This document shows positions 31,862 to 39,934 of a stretch of DNA of 42,050 bases, in pieces. Both the position numbers and the translations under genes were made by a program. This stretch comes from an uncultured Sulfuricurvum sp. Lineage in GTDB: Bacteria; Campylobacterota; Campylobacteria; Campylobacterales; Sulfurimonadaceae. The first letter of the stretch is position 1; the number at the start of each line of letters is the position of its first letter. The notes beneath the pieces are model-generated. The model was given only the letters and a program-made list of their open reading frames with translations, was not told where the DNA came from and searched no databases. Where the stretch lies: the NCBI GenBank assembly GCA_903844635.1, contig CAIMUF010000034.1, forward strand, positions 1 to 42,050. The letters are read 5' to 3'.

Positions 31862-33021
31862 TTTAATCGAACCTCTAGTTGCGTGTTATGGCTGTTGATC
31901 TGTGCATGATTAAACTGTTTTGTAATGGCGTTTTTGAGCTTTTCAGCAGCACTTGAATCGCGTGTATCGATGGTAAGATTGATGCTATTTCCATCGTAGT
32001 TTAGCTCTTGTATTCCCTCTCCTTGAAAGGAAATTATTTCTACAGCGGCTACTGATGATATCGCAGCTGATGCGTTATTTTCGACCAAGAGACGATTTGC
32101 TTCCCCCGGTTTTGATCCCGGTATGAGGATTATTCCCTCCACTGACGAGCTAGGAGCAGTTGAGGCAACAGGCATTGAAGGAGGCGGAATGATTTTTGCC
32201 TCTACAGGGAGATCGGCAACTTCTTTGCACACTTTTCGAACATGAAGCTGCTTGGTCTCTTTACTCTTTAATGTACCGAGAATAGCTTCCCGTTCAATTG
32301 ATGTTACGGGCAACTTTGAGGCTTTGCGTATCTCTGTCATTTTTTCATTGAATTTGGCAGATTCTTGATAGCTAAACAATGTCTGTGTAACAAGATTTCC
32401 CAAGAGCAGGAGTAAAATAAAGAGCGTCGTTTTGAGTGTTTTTTGGGTGAGGGCTGCGGGGATAAATCCTTCTATGGAAACCGTTTTCAAAAAAGGTCTT
32501 GGGTGTGCTAGTACCTCATCTAACTCTATGGAAGAAGGCGCATTGATATATGAGGCATCCATCTCGATGACGATTTTTTCAATCGTTGTTAAATATTTTC
32601 CGTTTGGAAGATGGATGGGTCGAGGCTCTTGTGCAAATACCCATTGGGCAAACGTGACTTTTTGGATCAGTGAAAAGTGGGAAAGCGAAAGCAGTTTTTT
32701 GGATATTTCATCGGGATTGTAGGCGATTAAAATATAGTTATTTTCCTCTATTTTTTGCGCTTCATAACGATATTGATCGCTGAGATCAAACAATGCCGGT
32801 GCGTATTTTACCGCTTCTTTTGCGCTCTTTGCATTCAAGTTTACGGCTAATGCCCAGTAGTCGTTGGGAGAGAGGACTAAAACGGTTTCTTTAGAAATCG
32901 GTGTAAGGCTCAGGGTATTAGCATAGACTAAAGGGGCAGCATCACAGAAAAAACGACGTAAAACTGGGTATTTAGTGCAAAGGGATTCGATGAACTCTGT
33001 CGTATTAAAGAAATTCAACAT
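31858..33021 (-). CDS. gspL: GspL-like type II secretion protein
   Basis: The 387-residue product has a large cytoplasmic N-terminal domain (1-195) of divergent actin-like type, one membrane helix (about 200-220; TLFILLLLLGNLVTQTLF), a coiled-coil segment and a proline-rich linker (about 276-292). A C-terminal ferredoxin-like domain follows (about 325-387; SINLTIDTRDSSAAEKLKNA, NTQLEVRLK). GspL recruits the ATPase GspE to the membrane. Sequence conservation is low; the bitopic layout and place between gspK and gspM give the name. It overlaps gspK by 17 bases and gspM by four. Confidence 0.75.
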   Translation of the reverse strand: MLNFFNTTEFIESLCTKYPVLRRFFCDAAPLVYANTLSLTPISKETVLVLSPNDYWALAVNLNAKSAKEAVKYAPALFDLSDQYRYEAQKIEENNYILIAYNPDEISKKLLSLSHFSLIQKVTFAQWVFAQEPRPIHLPNGKYLTTIEKIVIEMDASYINAPSSIELDEVLAHPRPFLKTVSIEGFIPAALTQKTLKTTLFILLLLLGNLVTQTLFSYQESAKFNEKMTEIRKASKLPVTSIEREAILGTLKSKETKQLHVRKVCKEVADLPVEAKIIPPPSMPVASTAPSSSVEGIILIPGSKPGEANRLLVENNASAAISSVAAVEIISFQGEGIQELNYDGNSINLTIDTRDSSAAEKLKNAITKQFNHAQINSHNTQLEVRLK

Positions 33022-33913
33022 GTTGTACTTTCTTATCTAAAAGATTATATTGAAATTTCATATGCTCTTCATGGCTGTTTTCGAAGAGGTGAACATCGCA
33101 TACAAGATTGTAAGAAATACCTGCTTTGTAAATGAAAAAGTAGTTGTCAAAAACAGCACCAAGTGCAGGTTCTGCCGTGATAGCTTCTTCTTTTGTAACG
33201 TACGCTTTGGTGCGAAAGAGAGTAAGTGAACGAATTTTTTCAGAGGAAGTATTGGGCAAAATGAGAGAGAGTGTTTCGGCATTAATTGCATTAAAATCCA
33301 TTTTCTCCCCTTCATATCCGATATATAGATTCCAGGGTATTGATAAAACCGCCGTATCTTTTGTAATCTCAATATAACGTGATAAGATGAGATTAAAATG
33401 AGACTCGTTTACAATCAAACCATTTTTAAAATCGGGTTGCGATTCTCTAATTTCTGTATCTATTCCGCGTGCTACGGTATCTGTATCGATTGTATCAAAA
33501 ATGAGCTTAAGAAGCATGTCCGAATCGGCAATAGGATGCAGGGCAAACACCCGCATGAACAGTGCCAAATTCGTGTCATTTACTTTTCCGTCAGGACTCA
33601 TCAGCGTATTAATATTGAATCGGTTATAAGGCGATGAGAGTTGTGCTTTGAGACTAAAGTCCCCTTTTTTATTGTCCAGTTGCAATGGCAGACGCATGGC
33701 TAAATCCAATTCCTCAGCTCCGGTAATGGGACTAAGTAGTGAGGGAAGCTGCTGTTCTAAATCATTGATGGCACGTAAAGACGCACTTTGAAAAAATGCA
33801 TTATTTCCCAATCGTGACAATCGGTCACTTTGTGTAAGTACTAAAGTAACGATGCCCATCATAAGTGTTATCAATACCAAGGTCATCATCAAAACAATTC
33901 CGCGTTTTTTCAT
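33005..33913 (-). CDS. gspK: Type II secretion minor pseudopilin GspK-like
   Basis: GspK caps the pseudopilus tip together with GspI and GspJ. The 302-residue product starts MKKRG then IVLMMTLVLITLMMGIV, a prepilin-type leader with G5 at the cleavage site and, as usual for GspK, no glutamate at mature position 5. The large C-terminal domain has SPYNRFNINTLMSPDG and MDFNAINAETLSLILPN, matching the paired helix-hairpin-type segments of the family. It is the first gene of the minus-strand operon. A prepilin peptidase is needed for processing and is not encoded in the window. No strong ribosome site precedes ATG 33913. Confidence 0.88.
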   Translation of the reverse strand: MKKRGIVLMMTLVLITLMMGIVTLVLTQSDRLSRLGNNAFFQSASLRAINDLEQQLPSLLSPITGAEELDLAMRLPLQLDNKKGDFSLKAQLSSPYNRFNINTLMSPDGKVNDTNLALFMRVFALHPIADSDMLLKLIFDTIDTDTVARGIDTEIRESQPDFKNGLIVNESHFNLILSRYIEITKDTAVLSIPWNLYIGYEGEKMDFNAINAETLSLILPNTSSEKIRSLTLFRTKAYVTKEEAITAEPALGAVFDNYFFIYKAGISYNLVCDVHLFENSHEEHMKFQYNLLDKKVQHVEFL

Positions 33914-34129
33914 ATCAGTTAAGTTGTCTTTTGTTTAATATTTAAAGAAGAAGTATAACGTTCATACATGAACTTTTAATGAATAAATGATTTCATAGAA
34001 GATATTAATAGAGTTGAACTCCTTGAATTGCTTTAAATTGGTCGTATGGAACTAAGTAGGTTGTTCATTAAGTTATCATTTTTTCATGTTAGAATACAAT
34101 CATAATTACAAGCTAACAGGAGTTATAGA
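33914..34129. promoter_or_regulatory. Divergent control region of the type II secretion locus
   Basis: This 216-base gap separates the gspK and gspG operons. On + TAGAAT (34090-34095) is a candidate -10, and AGGAG (34119-34123) the gspG ribosome site. The palindrome GTTCAT ac ATGAAC lies at 33960-33973. Nearby AACTTTTAATGAA (33971-33983) is an imperfect inverted match of TTCATTAAGTT (34064-34074). These could be operator sites acting on both directions; this is a visual inference. Confidence 0.4.
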
Positions 34130-34561
34130 ATGAAAATTTCCAGTAAAAGAAAAGCGTTTACCTTAATAGAAATTATGGTCGTAATCATCATCTTAGGACT
34201 TTTAGCCGCGTTTGTTATCCCGAATATCACGGGGAAAAGCGGCGAAGCGAAACAAAAACTGGTTTGTATTCAGATGAAAAGTTTGAATGAGAGTCTTAAA
34301 ATGTTCAAAATTGATAATGGATCTTATCCTACGAGTGAAGAGGGCTTAAATGCACTTATCACAAACCCTAATGCCAGTGAATACACATCGTATGCTCCAA
34401 GTGCTTACATTGAAGGAAAAAATCTTCCTAAAGATCCGTGGAATAAGCCGTATTTGTATCTCAATCTCGATGGTTCTGTCGAACTCATTTCTCTAGGTGC
34501 TGATGGTAAAGAGGGCGGAGAAGGTGAAGATAAGGATCAAAAACTCTCCGAGTGTCGCTAA
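34130..34561 (+). CDS. gspG: Type II secretion major pseudopilin
   Basis: GspG polymerises into the periplasmic pseudopilus that pushes substrates through the secretin. The 143-residue product has a short basic leader and the prepilin helix FTLIEIMVVIIILGLLAAF with E14 at mature position 5. It has the family C-terminal layout DNGSYPTSEEGLNAL, NLPKDPWNKPYLY and SLGADGKEGGEGED, the acidic loop that binds calcium in other GspG proteins. Unusually the residue before the cleavage site is alanine (KRKA/F) instead of the nearly invariant glycine. It leads the + strand operon gspG-H-I-J; the next gene begins on the base after its stop. Confidence 0.95.
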   Translation: MKISSKRKAFTLIEIMVVIIILGLLAAFVIPNITGKSGEAKQKLVCIQMKSLNESLKMFKIDNGSYPTSEEGLNALITNPNASEYTSYAPSAYIEGKNLPKDPWNKPYLYLNLDGSVELISLGADGKEGGEGEDKDQKLSECR

Positions 34562-35113
34562 GTGAAAACATTTCGTGGAGGGATGACTCTTTTTGAATTA
34601 TTGATCGTTATGATAATTGTTGGTATTGTCTATTCGATTGGGATTTTTACATTAAAAAAAGAGAAAGTAACCGCTACGACGATGAGTATATCAACTTTAA
34701 AAACTACTCTCTTAGCGCTGGGACAATCACGTGAAATCCGAATGTTTTGTGACGTTCCAGCGCAAGAGTGCCGCGTATTTTCAATGGATAATAAACTGCT
34801 TACTACCTTGCACCTTCAATCTAATGAGACAATACAGCGTTATGGCTTTGATCGTTTTGGAGAACTTCAACGGTTGGGAAATGTCGTCACACGTACGGAA
34901 GATGGATTAGAGCAAGGGTGTTTTGAGATGTCACTTCGTCCAGATGGATCGGTCACTCCGGTGATATTAAAAAGCAATAATAAATTTTATGCTTATACCC
35001 CTATTGGTGAAGATAAACCTTATATAGCGGATAGTGAAGAAGCGTTACGAAATTTTCTCTTTAATGAAGCTAACTATCCTCTGAGAGGAGATGACGTATA
35101 TGGCGCACACTAA
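34562..35113 (+). CDS. gspH: Type II secretion minor pseudopilin GspH-like
   Basis: The 183-residue product has a prepilin leader KTFRGG/MTLFELLIVMIIVGIV with glycine before the cleavage site and glutamate at mature position 5, then a globular beta-rich domain. The start is GTG 34562, directly after the gspG stop; the ATG at 34583 would begin after the cleavage glycine and so cannot be the start of a functional prepilin. Two cysteines (about residues 59 and 65, CDVPAQEC) could form a disulfide. The name GspH rests on order and size; the globular part is not diagnostic. Confidence 0.75.
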   Translation: MKTFRGGMTLFELLIVMIIVGIVYSIGIFTLKKEKVTATTMSISTLKTTLLALGQSREIRMFCDVPAQECRVFSMDNKLLTTLHLQSNETIQRYGFDRFGELQRLGNVVTRTEDGLEQGCFEMSLRPDGSVTPVILKSNNKFYAYTPIGEDKPYIADSEEALRNFLFNEANYPLRGDDVYGAH

Positions 35114-35534
35114 AGGTTTTTCACTTATCGAAACACTGGTTGCGATTACCATTGCTTCCATCGCGACGATGGCGTTGATGAAGGTGATCTCCAACTCTTC
35201 GAATATCTCTGCAAATGCCGTTGGACGTTTTGATTCGTCGATTATGATGGGTTTAGTGGCTGGAGAAGCGAATGAGACGCTCGATGGCAGAGTTATGAGC
35301 GTGGATGAGATTTTGCGTACACGTTACACCATCGATAATCCTATAATTCGTGAATCGCTGAAATCAACCTCATATGAGATTGTCTTGTTACCTAAAGAGA
35401 TTCTCAACCCTCTTATGACGACCAACGTAAATGGGATAGATCCGACAAAGGCTTCGATAGCTGTTCAAAAAGTGATTCTCAAAAATCCTCAAGAGCAAAA
35501 ATCTTTTTTCCATATTACATCAGGTTCACTATGA
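35100..35534 (+). CDS. gspI: Type II secretion minor pseudopilin GspI-like
   Basis: The 144-residue product has leader AHTKG/FSLIETLVAITIASIATMAL with the normal glycine and glutamate. I choose ATG 35100 because AGGAG (35086-35090) is nine bases upstream; the in-frame ATG 35091 touches that site. GspI initiates pseudopilus assembly with GspJ and GspK at the tip. The coding region overlaps the end of gspH by 14 bases and the start of gspJ by four. The globular domain is short and beta-rich, as in the family. Confidence 0.78.
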   Translation: MAHTKGFSLIETLVAITIASIATMALMKVISNSSNISANAVGRFDSSIMMGLVAGEANETLDGRVMSVDEILRTRYTIDNPIIRESLKSTSYEIVLLPKEILNPLMTTNVNGIDPTKASIAVQKVILKNPQEQKSFFHITSGSL

Positions 35535-36034
35535 GACGAAATGCCTTTACCCTGATCGAGTTGGTGGTTTCAATAGCTTTGTTTGGGCTAATCACGATTT
35601 TTTTATTTGGAGCGATTGATGGGTTACGAAAGCAACAAATATTTTTTCAACAAAAAGAAGTTGTGATTGAACGAAAAAATCAAATTGTGTCATTGTTGCG
35701 AACCGACTTAGACCGCGCGCAGTCAGTTACTGTGGTAGCGAGCATGAGCAAGGATTTTGACACGGTCTCGATTACCGGTTCAAACCGCTCATTGTATGGG
35801 ATCGATCGTCCCTATGTTGTGTGGCTGGTACTCAAATCGGATAACACGTTGATACGGCTAGAATCCTCTTCTCTCATTAGCATACCTATCGCACCTGAAA
35901 CACTGTATTCAATCCATAGTGATCGTATCGCAAAGCAGTGTGAACTGTTTCGTATGTACGATTCTCCCAAACATCGATTGCTCTATCTAAAATTTGAAAA
36001 TCAATCGCCTTTGATCGTCGAAACAACCAAATAA
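35531..36034 (+). CDS. gspJ: Type II secretion minor pseudopilin GspJ-like
   Basis: The 167-residue product begins MRRNA/FTLIELVVSIALFGLITIFLF, a prepilin leader with alanine instead of glycine at -1, as in gspG, and glutamate at mature position 5. The remainder is a beta-rich globular domain (SLLRTDLDRAQSV, RPYVVWLVLKSD) in keeping with GspJ. It overlaps gspI by ATGA and ends 12 bases before a converging gene, leaving almost no room for a terminator. The paralogue is inferred by order. Confidence 0.75.
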   Translation: MRRNAFTLIELVVSIALFGLITIFLFGAIDGLRKQQIFFQQKEVVIERKNQIVSLLRTDLDRAQSVTVVASMSKDFDTVSITGSNRSLYGIDRPYVVWLVLKSDNTLIRLESSSLISIPIAPETLYSIHSDRIAKQCELFRMYDSPKHRLLYLKFENQSPLIVETTK

Positions 36035-36046
36035 ATAGAACACGTC

Positions 36047-37684
36047 TTAAAAAAGTGTTATTATTTTTGGGGAAGGTTCACCAAAATAATATCCTTGCAG
36101 ATGCGTTAGTGGCAAATGTTTGACATAATTGGACACATCCTCGCTGCAGACAAATTCAGCAATGGTTTGAATATTAAGTTGGCTTGCAAAATCAATAATT
36201 GTTTTGGTAATGATCTGAGAAGTGATATTGGTATCAATAGTGCGGATAATAGAGCCGTCAATTTTTATGTAATCGATATCAAGCTTGGTAATATAAACAA
36301 AATTAGAATATCCCGCGCCAAAATCATCAATAGCAATTTTAACACCGTATTTTTTCACCTCAGTGATAAATTCATTGACCCTGTCGTAATTCTCAATCCC
36401 TTCAGATTCTAAAATTTCAAAAATTATCTGATGGGCATAAGGAGAATGTTTGATTTTATCAATGATATAGGCGTTCATCGCGCTATCATTGATGTCTAAA
36501 ATGGAGAGGTTGATCGAACACTGAATCAAAGGGTGATTCGAAAGTTCCTCCATAACTTTATCAATCATAATCCTTGTCAGTTGATGATAAAGGCGAACTT
36601 TTTTAGAGATTTCTAAAAACTCTATCGGAGGGATGATAGTCCCATCTTTTTCGATGATACGAATCAAGGCTTCATACTTTTCTGTCTTCAGTGTTTTGGC
36701 ATTAACGATGGGTTGATAAAAAGGGACAACTCTGTCTTCATCAATGGCATTACGCAGGCGTTTAATCCAGGATAAATTGTTTTCATAATCTTCTTTGATA
36801 TGGAATGAATCATCATAATAAAGATAATTCTTTCGTGTTTTTTTTGCAAGTTTCAGTGCCATATCCGCGTAGGCCATAACCTCTTTTTTATCGTCTATTT
36901 GAACATCGTCGGACTTGCATCCGGCAATACCGATGGTGACATTCAAGCTGATTTCTTGATCCGCTGCGGTGAATATTTTTTTATTAAGATTAAGAGACAG
37001 TTTCGTGATGCATTCCGATACTTCTGTTTGGTTGCAGGTACTTTTAACGAGAATAACATATTCGTCAACAGGAAGTTTGTATACCGTTGATTCTTTCATC
37101 CCTTTCGCATATTCGACTAACTCGGTAGCAAAAGCGATTAGAAGTTGATCGGCAATCTTGTGTCCGTAAAAAGTATTAACCTCTTTAAAGCTGTCAATGT
37201 TGAGTAAAACAATGTTAAAAGCCGAATCCATATCATCGATATCGCTCAACAGTTTTCTTCGGTTAGGGAGGTTTGTAAGTGCATCGTGTTTGGAGTCCAT
37301 AAGCTCTTTATTGAGCTGGTGCAATGCTGTCATATCACGTATGCTGACGAGAACGCTGTGAATATTTCCTTCTTGATCGTACAATGCTTGAACATTTTTC
37401 GAGATGTGGACGATTGTGCTGTCTTTTCGTATAAAAATTGTTTCTTGATCATTGCAATGACCTTTGGCTTGGACGTTTGCCATGCAATTACCCAAGATGC
37501 TCAAATCACCCAGATGGTCAGTGATGGACGTTCCATACAGTTCTTCTTCCGTGTAGCCTAAGATTCTGCAAAATGCAGGATTGACATATTGAATCATCAT
37601 ATTCATATCAATCGTAAACATACCATCAGGAGAGTGCTCGAGAATTTCTTGTAAATGAACACTTTTCAGGGTTTGTTGAGGCAT
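36047..37684 (-). CDS. PAS / degenerate GGDEF / EAL cyclic-di-GMP phosphodiesterase
   Basis: The 545-residue product has a PAS domain (about 10-125; SPDGMFTIDMNMMIQYVNPA), a GGDEF domain (about 130-290; HDALTNLPNRRKLL) and an EAL domain (about 305-545). The cyclase signature is PVDEY instead of GGDEF, so synthesis of c-di-GMP is unlikely. The EAL domain keeps KYEALIRI, CSINLS, FEILESEGIE, IDDFGAGYSNF, YIKIDGS and LQGYYFGEP, so phosphodiesterase activity is likely. No membrane segment is seen; it is predicted cytoplasmic with a PAS-sensed signal. The degenerate GGDEF may bind GTP as a regulator, as in other such proteins. It converges on gspJ, and no partner gene is adjacent. Confidence 0.93.
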   Translation of the reverse strand: MPQQTLKSVHLQEILEHSPDGMFTIDMNMMIQYVNPAFCRILGYTEEELYGTSITDHLGDLSILGNCMANVQAKGHCNDQETIFIRKDSTIVHISKNVQALYDQEGNIHSVLVSIRDMTALHQLNKELMDSKHDALTNLPNRRKLLSDIDDMDSAFNIVLLNIDSFKEVNTFYGHKIADQLLIAFATELVEYAKGMKESTVYKLPVDEYVILVKSTCNQTEVSECITKLSLNLNKKIFTAADQEISLNVTIGIAGCKSDDVQIDDKKEVMAYADMALKLAKKTRKNYLYYDDSFHIKEDYENNLSWIKRLRNAIDEDRVVPFYQPIVNAKTLKTEKYEALIRIIEKDGTIIPPIEFLEISKKVRLYHQLTRIMIDKVMEELSNHPLIQCSINLSILDINDSAMNAYIIDKIKHSPYAHQIIFEILESEGIENYDRVNEFITEVKKYGVKIAIDDFGAGYSNFVYITKLDIDYIKIDGSIIRTIDTNITSQIITKTIIDFASQLNIQTIAEFVCSEDVSNYVKHLPLTHLQGYYFGEPSPKIITLF

Positions 37685-37788
37685 AAAAAATTCCTATACA
37701 CTAGCTATTGCTGTTATCATAGATGGAATTTGTTTAAATAAAAGTAAAAAGTCTCATTTTTATCACATTTTAGTTTTCAAGTGTGAAT

Positions 37789-38214
37789 TTAAAGACGTTT
37801 TATTTTACTGTTTGCAAAATCAGCGACCAATTCTTCGAGTCGCATGGCGGAATACATCGCATCGATTTCATTCCGCCAAATCTCCCACTGAGCATGAAGC
37901 GCACACGGCTTTTCAGCTTCACATTCACCAATACCCAACAAGCACGTATCAAATAAGACTGTACCATCCACAGCATGGATGATGGAGATGAGGGTTATTT
38001 CGGATGCATCACGGGAGAGTTTTACCCCTCCGGAAGCTCCTCGATGTGAGGTTAAAATATTTGCATGAACGAGTTTTTGGAGTGATTTTGCTAAAAAATG
38101 GTAGGGAAGATCAAGCGCCTCACTGATGATTTGAATACGGTGATACTCATCTAGCGGTTTAGTAGCAAGCCAAACAGCCGCTCGAATGGTATCTTGGCAG
38201 GCAGAGGAGAGCAT
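37789..38214 (-). CDS. Rrf2-family transcriptional regulator with cysteine cluster
   Basis: The 141-residue product has the winged-helix start ACQDTIRAAVWLA, the recognition region LPYHFLAKSLQKLVHANILTSHRGASGGVKLSR, and three cysteines C91-X6-C98-X5-C104 with H107 nearby. In IscR and NsrR a similar cluster binds an iron-sulfur centre that senses cluster status or nitric oxide; by analogy this protein probably senses redox or nitrosative conditions. Its ATG shares one base with the stop of an upstream membrane protein gene (TAATG), so the two are co-translated. Targets are not known. Confidence 0.9.
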   Translation of the reverse strand: MLSSACQDTIRAAVWLATKPLDEYHRIQIISEALDLPYHFLAKSLQKLVHANILTSHRGASGGVKLSRDASEITLISIIHAVDGTVLFDTCLLGIGECEAEKPCALHAQWEIWRNEIDAMYSAMRLEELVADFANSKIKRL

Positions 38215-39071
38215 TATTCTTTTTCCGTTTTACGAATGATGTACACAAACACGGCAAATACGAGCAATAAAAAGGCGAGTGCAGCAACCAACGTGGAGGC
38301 ATAGGGTAAATCTTTGTAGTTATGAAGTGAGATTTTAAAGACGACCAAGAGTGCTTCGATGAGTAAAGCAATGATGATGGAGACTGAAAAATTCAGCAGT
38401 GTTTTGGGGTTAAAAACATCACTGACATGTTGAGTTCTTGGGAGGACTTCTTGTTCCACGATGGTTTTACCCAAATCATATACAGCAAGACCGAGAGTGA
38501 GAGCAATGATAGGCTTAAACACTGCATCGATGGAAAGCGGAGCAACACCCACCAAATACCCTATAAAGGTATAAAACCCATAGAGTACGACAAAGACACC
38601 AAAAAATAGAAGTCCTCCACCGATAAGAGCGTAGGATGTGCGATTAAGGAATTTGAATACGTCATTTTTTTCAATGAGGTCAAATCGTTCCAAGAGTTTT
38701 CGAAGCCTAAAATCCAAGAAGAGATATCCCTCTCCCACAGCATAGACCACGGTGATGCATAAAGCACCGGTAGCCGTTGAGATGTAAGGATCGCTGATGT
38801 AGTGCCCTTTTTGAATCTCAACTTCATTGATGAGATAGGAGCGATCCACCCCGATATGGTGATGTTCTTCACGATTAAAATAGATATTTGGGGAGTTTTG
38901 GACAAATCCCTCATCCGACATATAAAGCAATTCTAAGCTTGGAAAAGTTTTGTAAAGCCGCTCGATTAAGTGAACATTGAGTGTTTTTAAACTGACATTT
39001 CCAAGGGTTGAGAGGATAAATTTTTGGATAAGCGGAGCATTCGCTGCATAGCTTCGTACTAGATCTTGCAT
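38214..39071 (-). CDS. PDC-like sensor membrane protein, no output domain
   Basis: The 285-residue product has a soluble N-terminal part (1-145) with PDC/Cache-like features (LELLYMSDEGFVQNSPN, SYLINEVEIQKGHYISDPYISTATGALCITVVYAV). Three to four membrane segments follow (about 148-172, 184-198, 228-248, 256-280) and a short charged tail. No kinase, methyl-accepting, GGDEF or HTH domain is present, and the sensor part has no signal peptide or preceding helix. It is translationally coupled to the Rrf2 regulator downstream. I infer a small-ligand sensing or transport-linked role, but the function is not known. Confidence 0.7.
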   Translation of the reverse strand: MQDLVRSYAANAPLIQKFILSTLGNVSLKTLNVHLIERLYKTFPSLELLYMSDEGFVQNSPNIYFNREEHHHIGVDRSYLINEVEIQKGHYISDPYISTATGALCITVVYAVGEGYLFLDFRLRKLLERFDLIEKNDVFKFLNRTSYALIGGGLLFFGVFVVLYGFYTFIGYLVGVAPLSIDAVFKPIIALTLGLAVYDLGKTIVEQEVLPRTQHVSDVFNPKTLLNFSVSIIIALLIEALLVVFKISLHNYKDLPYASTLVAALAFLLLVFAVFVYIIRKTEKE

Positions 39072-39190
39072 AGAGTCTCCTTGGGTAAAAATGTTGGGAA
39101 AATTATAGTCTAAATAATAGCTATAAGATGATTATAAAATCATCAATTTTACAGAAGTCTCTTATAAGCTCGAGGCGTTAAAATACGCCA
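39072..39190. promoter_or_regulatory. Divergent gap with two palindromes
   Basis: GATGATT ataa AATCATC forms an inverted repeat at about 39126-39143. GGCGT taaaat ACGCC lies directly before ATG 39191 and has a TAAAAT in its loop. No ribosome site sits at a normal distance before that ATG. The gap must carry promoters for both neighbours; the TAAAAT could be a -10 box giving a nearly leaderless mRNA. Confidence 0.35.
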
Positions 39191-39916
39191 ATGCAAAAAA
39201 TTATTATAAATCAAAAGTTTTACGGCTCGCTCGAGATTGACAACACAGAAGACGCACGACGTGTTTTTTCCAAAGTAAAAAGTGCTTTCGGAACTCAAAA
39301 AAAGATGGAAATCGGTTTGATTTTTCCAAGCTATAAGCTCAAAGCCCTTGAAAGTTATCAAAAAGGGGGATCGCGGCAGGAGTTGGAAGACATCGAGCTT
39401 TACATCGAGCTGGGTAAAATCTTGCGATTTGATACACAAGATGCACAAAAGCTCAAAAATAGTATCGAACTGACCAACGATATTGCCCATAACCATTACA
39501 ATATTTCCAAGCGCCTCACTTTAATCAATAAGCCACATCCAACTAAAAATAGTGGTTATTATCTGTTCTGGGACATCGAAAATTTTTCCAATATCGGCTC
39601 AATGTTTAATGATGTTATCGAAAAATACGATATTCCTGATAATCATATTTATGTGGCGGCTAATCCTGATTCCTTGTATTTATTTCGAAAAGAGTGGGAA
39701 GCAGAACTGTATGACTATAAAAAAACGCTCAATTCGTTCAACTTTACCAAATGCGATCATGGAAAAAATGTTGCGGATGATATTTTGTTAGCAAACTTTG
39801 AAACGCTAATGTTGCACAATACCAATGTTTATTTGATGACTTTCGACCGTGAGCTTAAAGATCGATTTACTGCGCTAATTCATCCGACTAATAATCTTTA
39901 TATTCTCGAAAAATAA
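39191..39916 (+). CDS. NYN/PIN-like domain protein, putative ribonuclease
   Basis: The 241-residue product has an N-terminal helical region (about 1-110; ELEDIELYIELGKIL) of no recognised family and a C-terminal NYN/PIN-like domain (about 120-241). The acidic residues expected for metal binding are visible: D128 in YLFWDIENF, D196/D197 in KNVADDILL and D219 in MTFDREL. NYN proteins are metal-dependent nucleases acting on RNA. The domain call comes from the WDxEN...ADD...D spacing and is moderate. It is followed 18 bases later by tex, an RNA-binding protein, so a role in RNA metabolism is plausible. No toxin-antitoxin partner is visible. Confidence 0.65.
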   Translation: MQKIIINQKFYGSLEIDNTEDARRVFSKVKSAFGTQKKMEIGLIFPSYKLKALESYQKGGSRQELEDIELYIELGKILRFDTQDAQKLKNSIELTNDIAHNHYNISKRLTLINKPHPTKNSGYYLFWDIENFSNIGSMFNDVIEKYDIPDNHIYVAANPDSLYLFRKEWEAELYDYKKTLNSFNFTKCDHGKNVADDILLANFETLMLHNTNVYLMTFDRELKDRFTALIHPTNNLYILEK

Positions 39917-39934
39917 ATTTTTAACAGGAAAAGT

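Noticed and set aside
35091..35099. ATG 35091 as gspI start
   Set aside because: The AGGAG ribosome site touches it; ATG 35100 has correct spacing and keeps the leader short.
36039..36059. AACAC/GTGTT hairpin between gspJ and the EAL gene as terminator
   Set aside because: Only five pairs with a long A-rich loop, and it overlaps the stop of the EAL gene; too weak to call.
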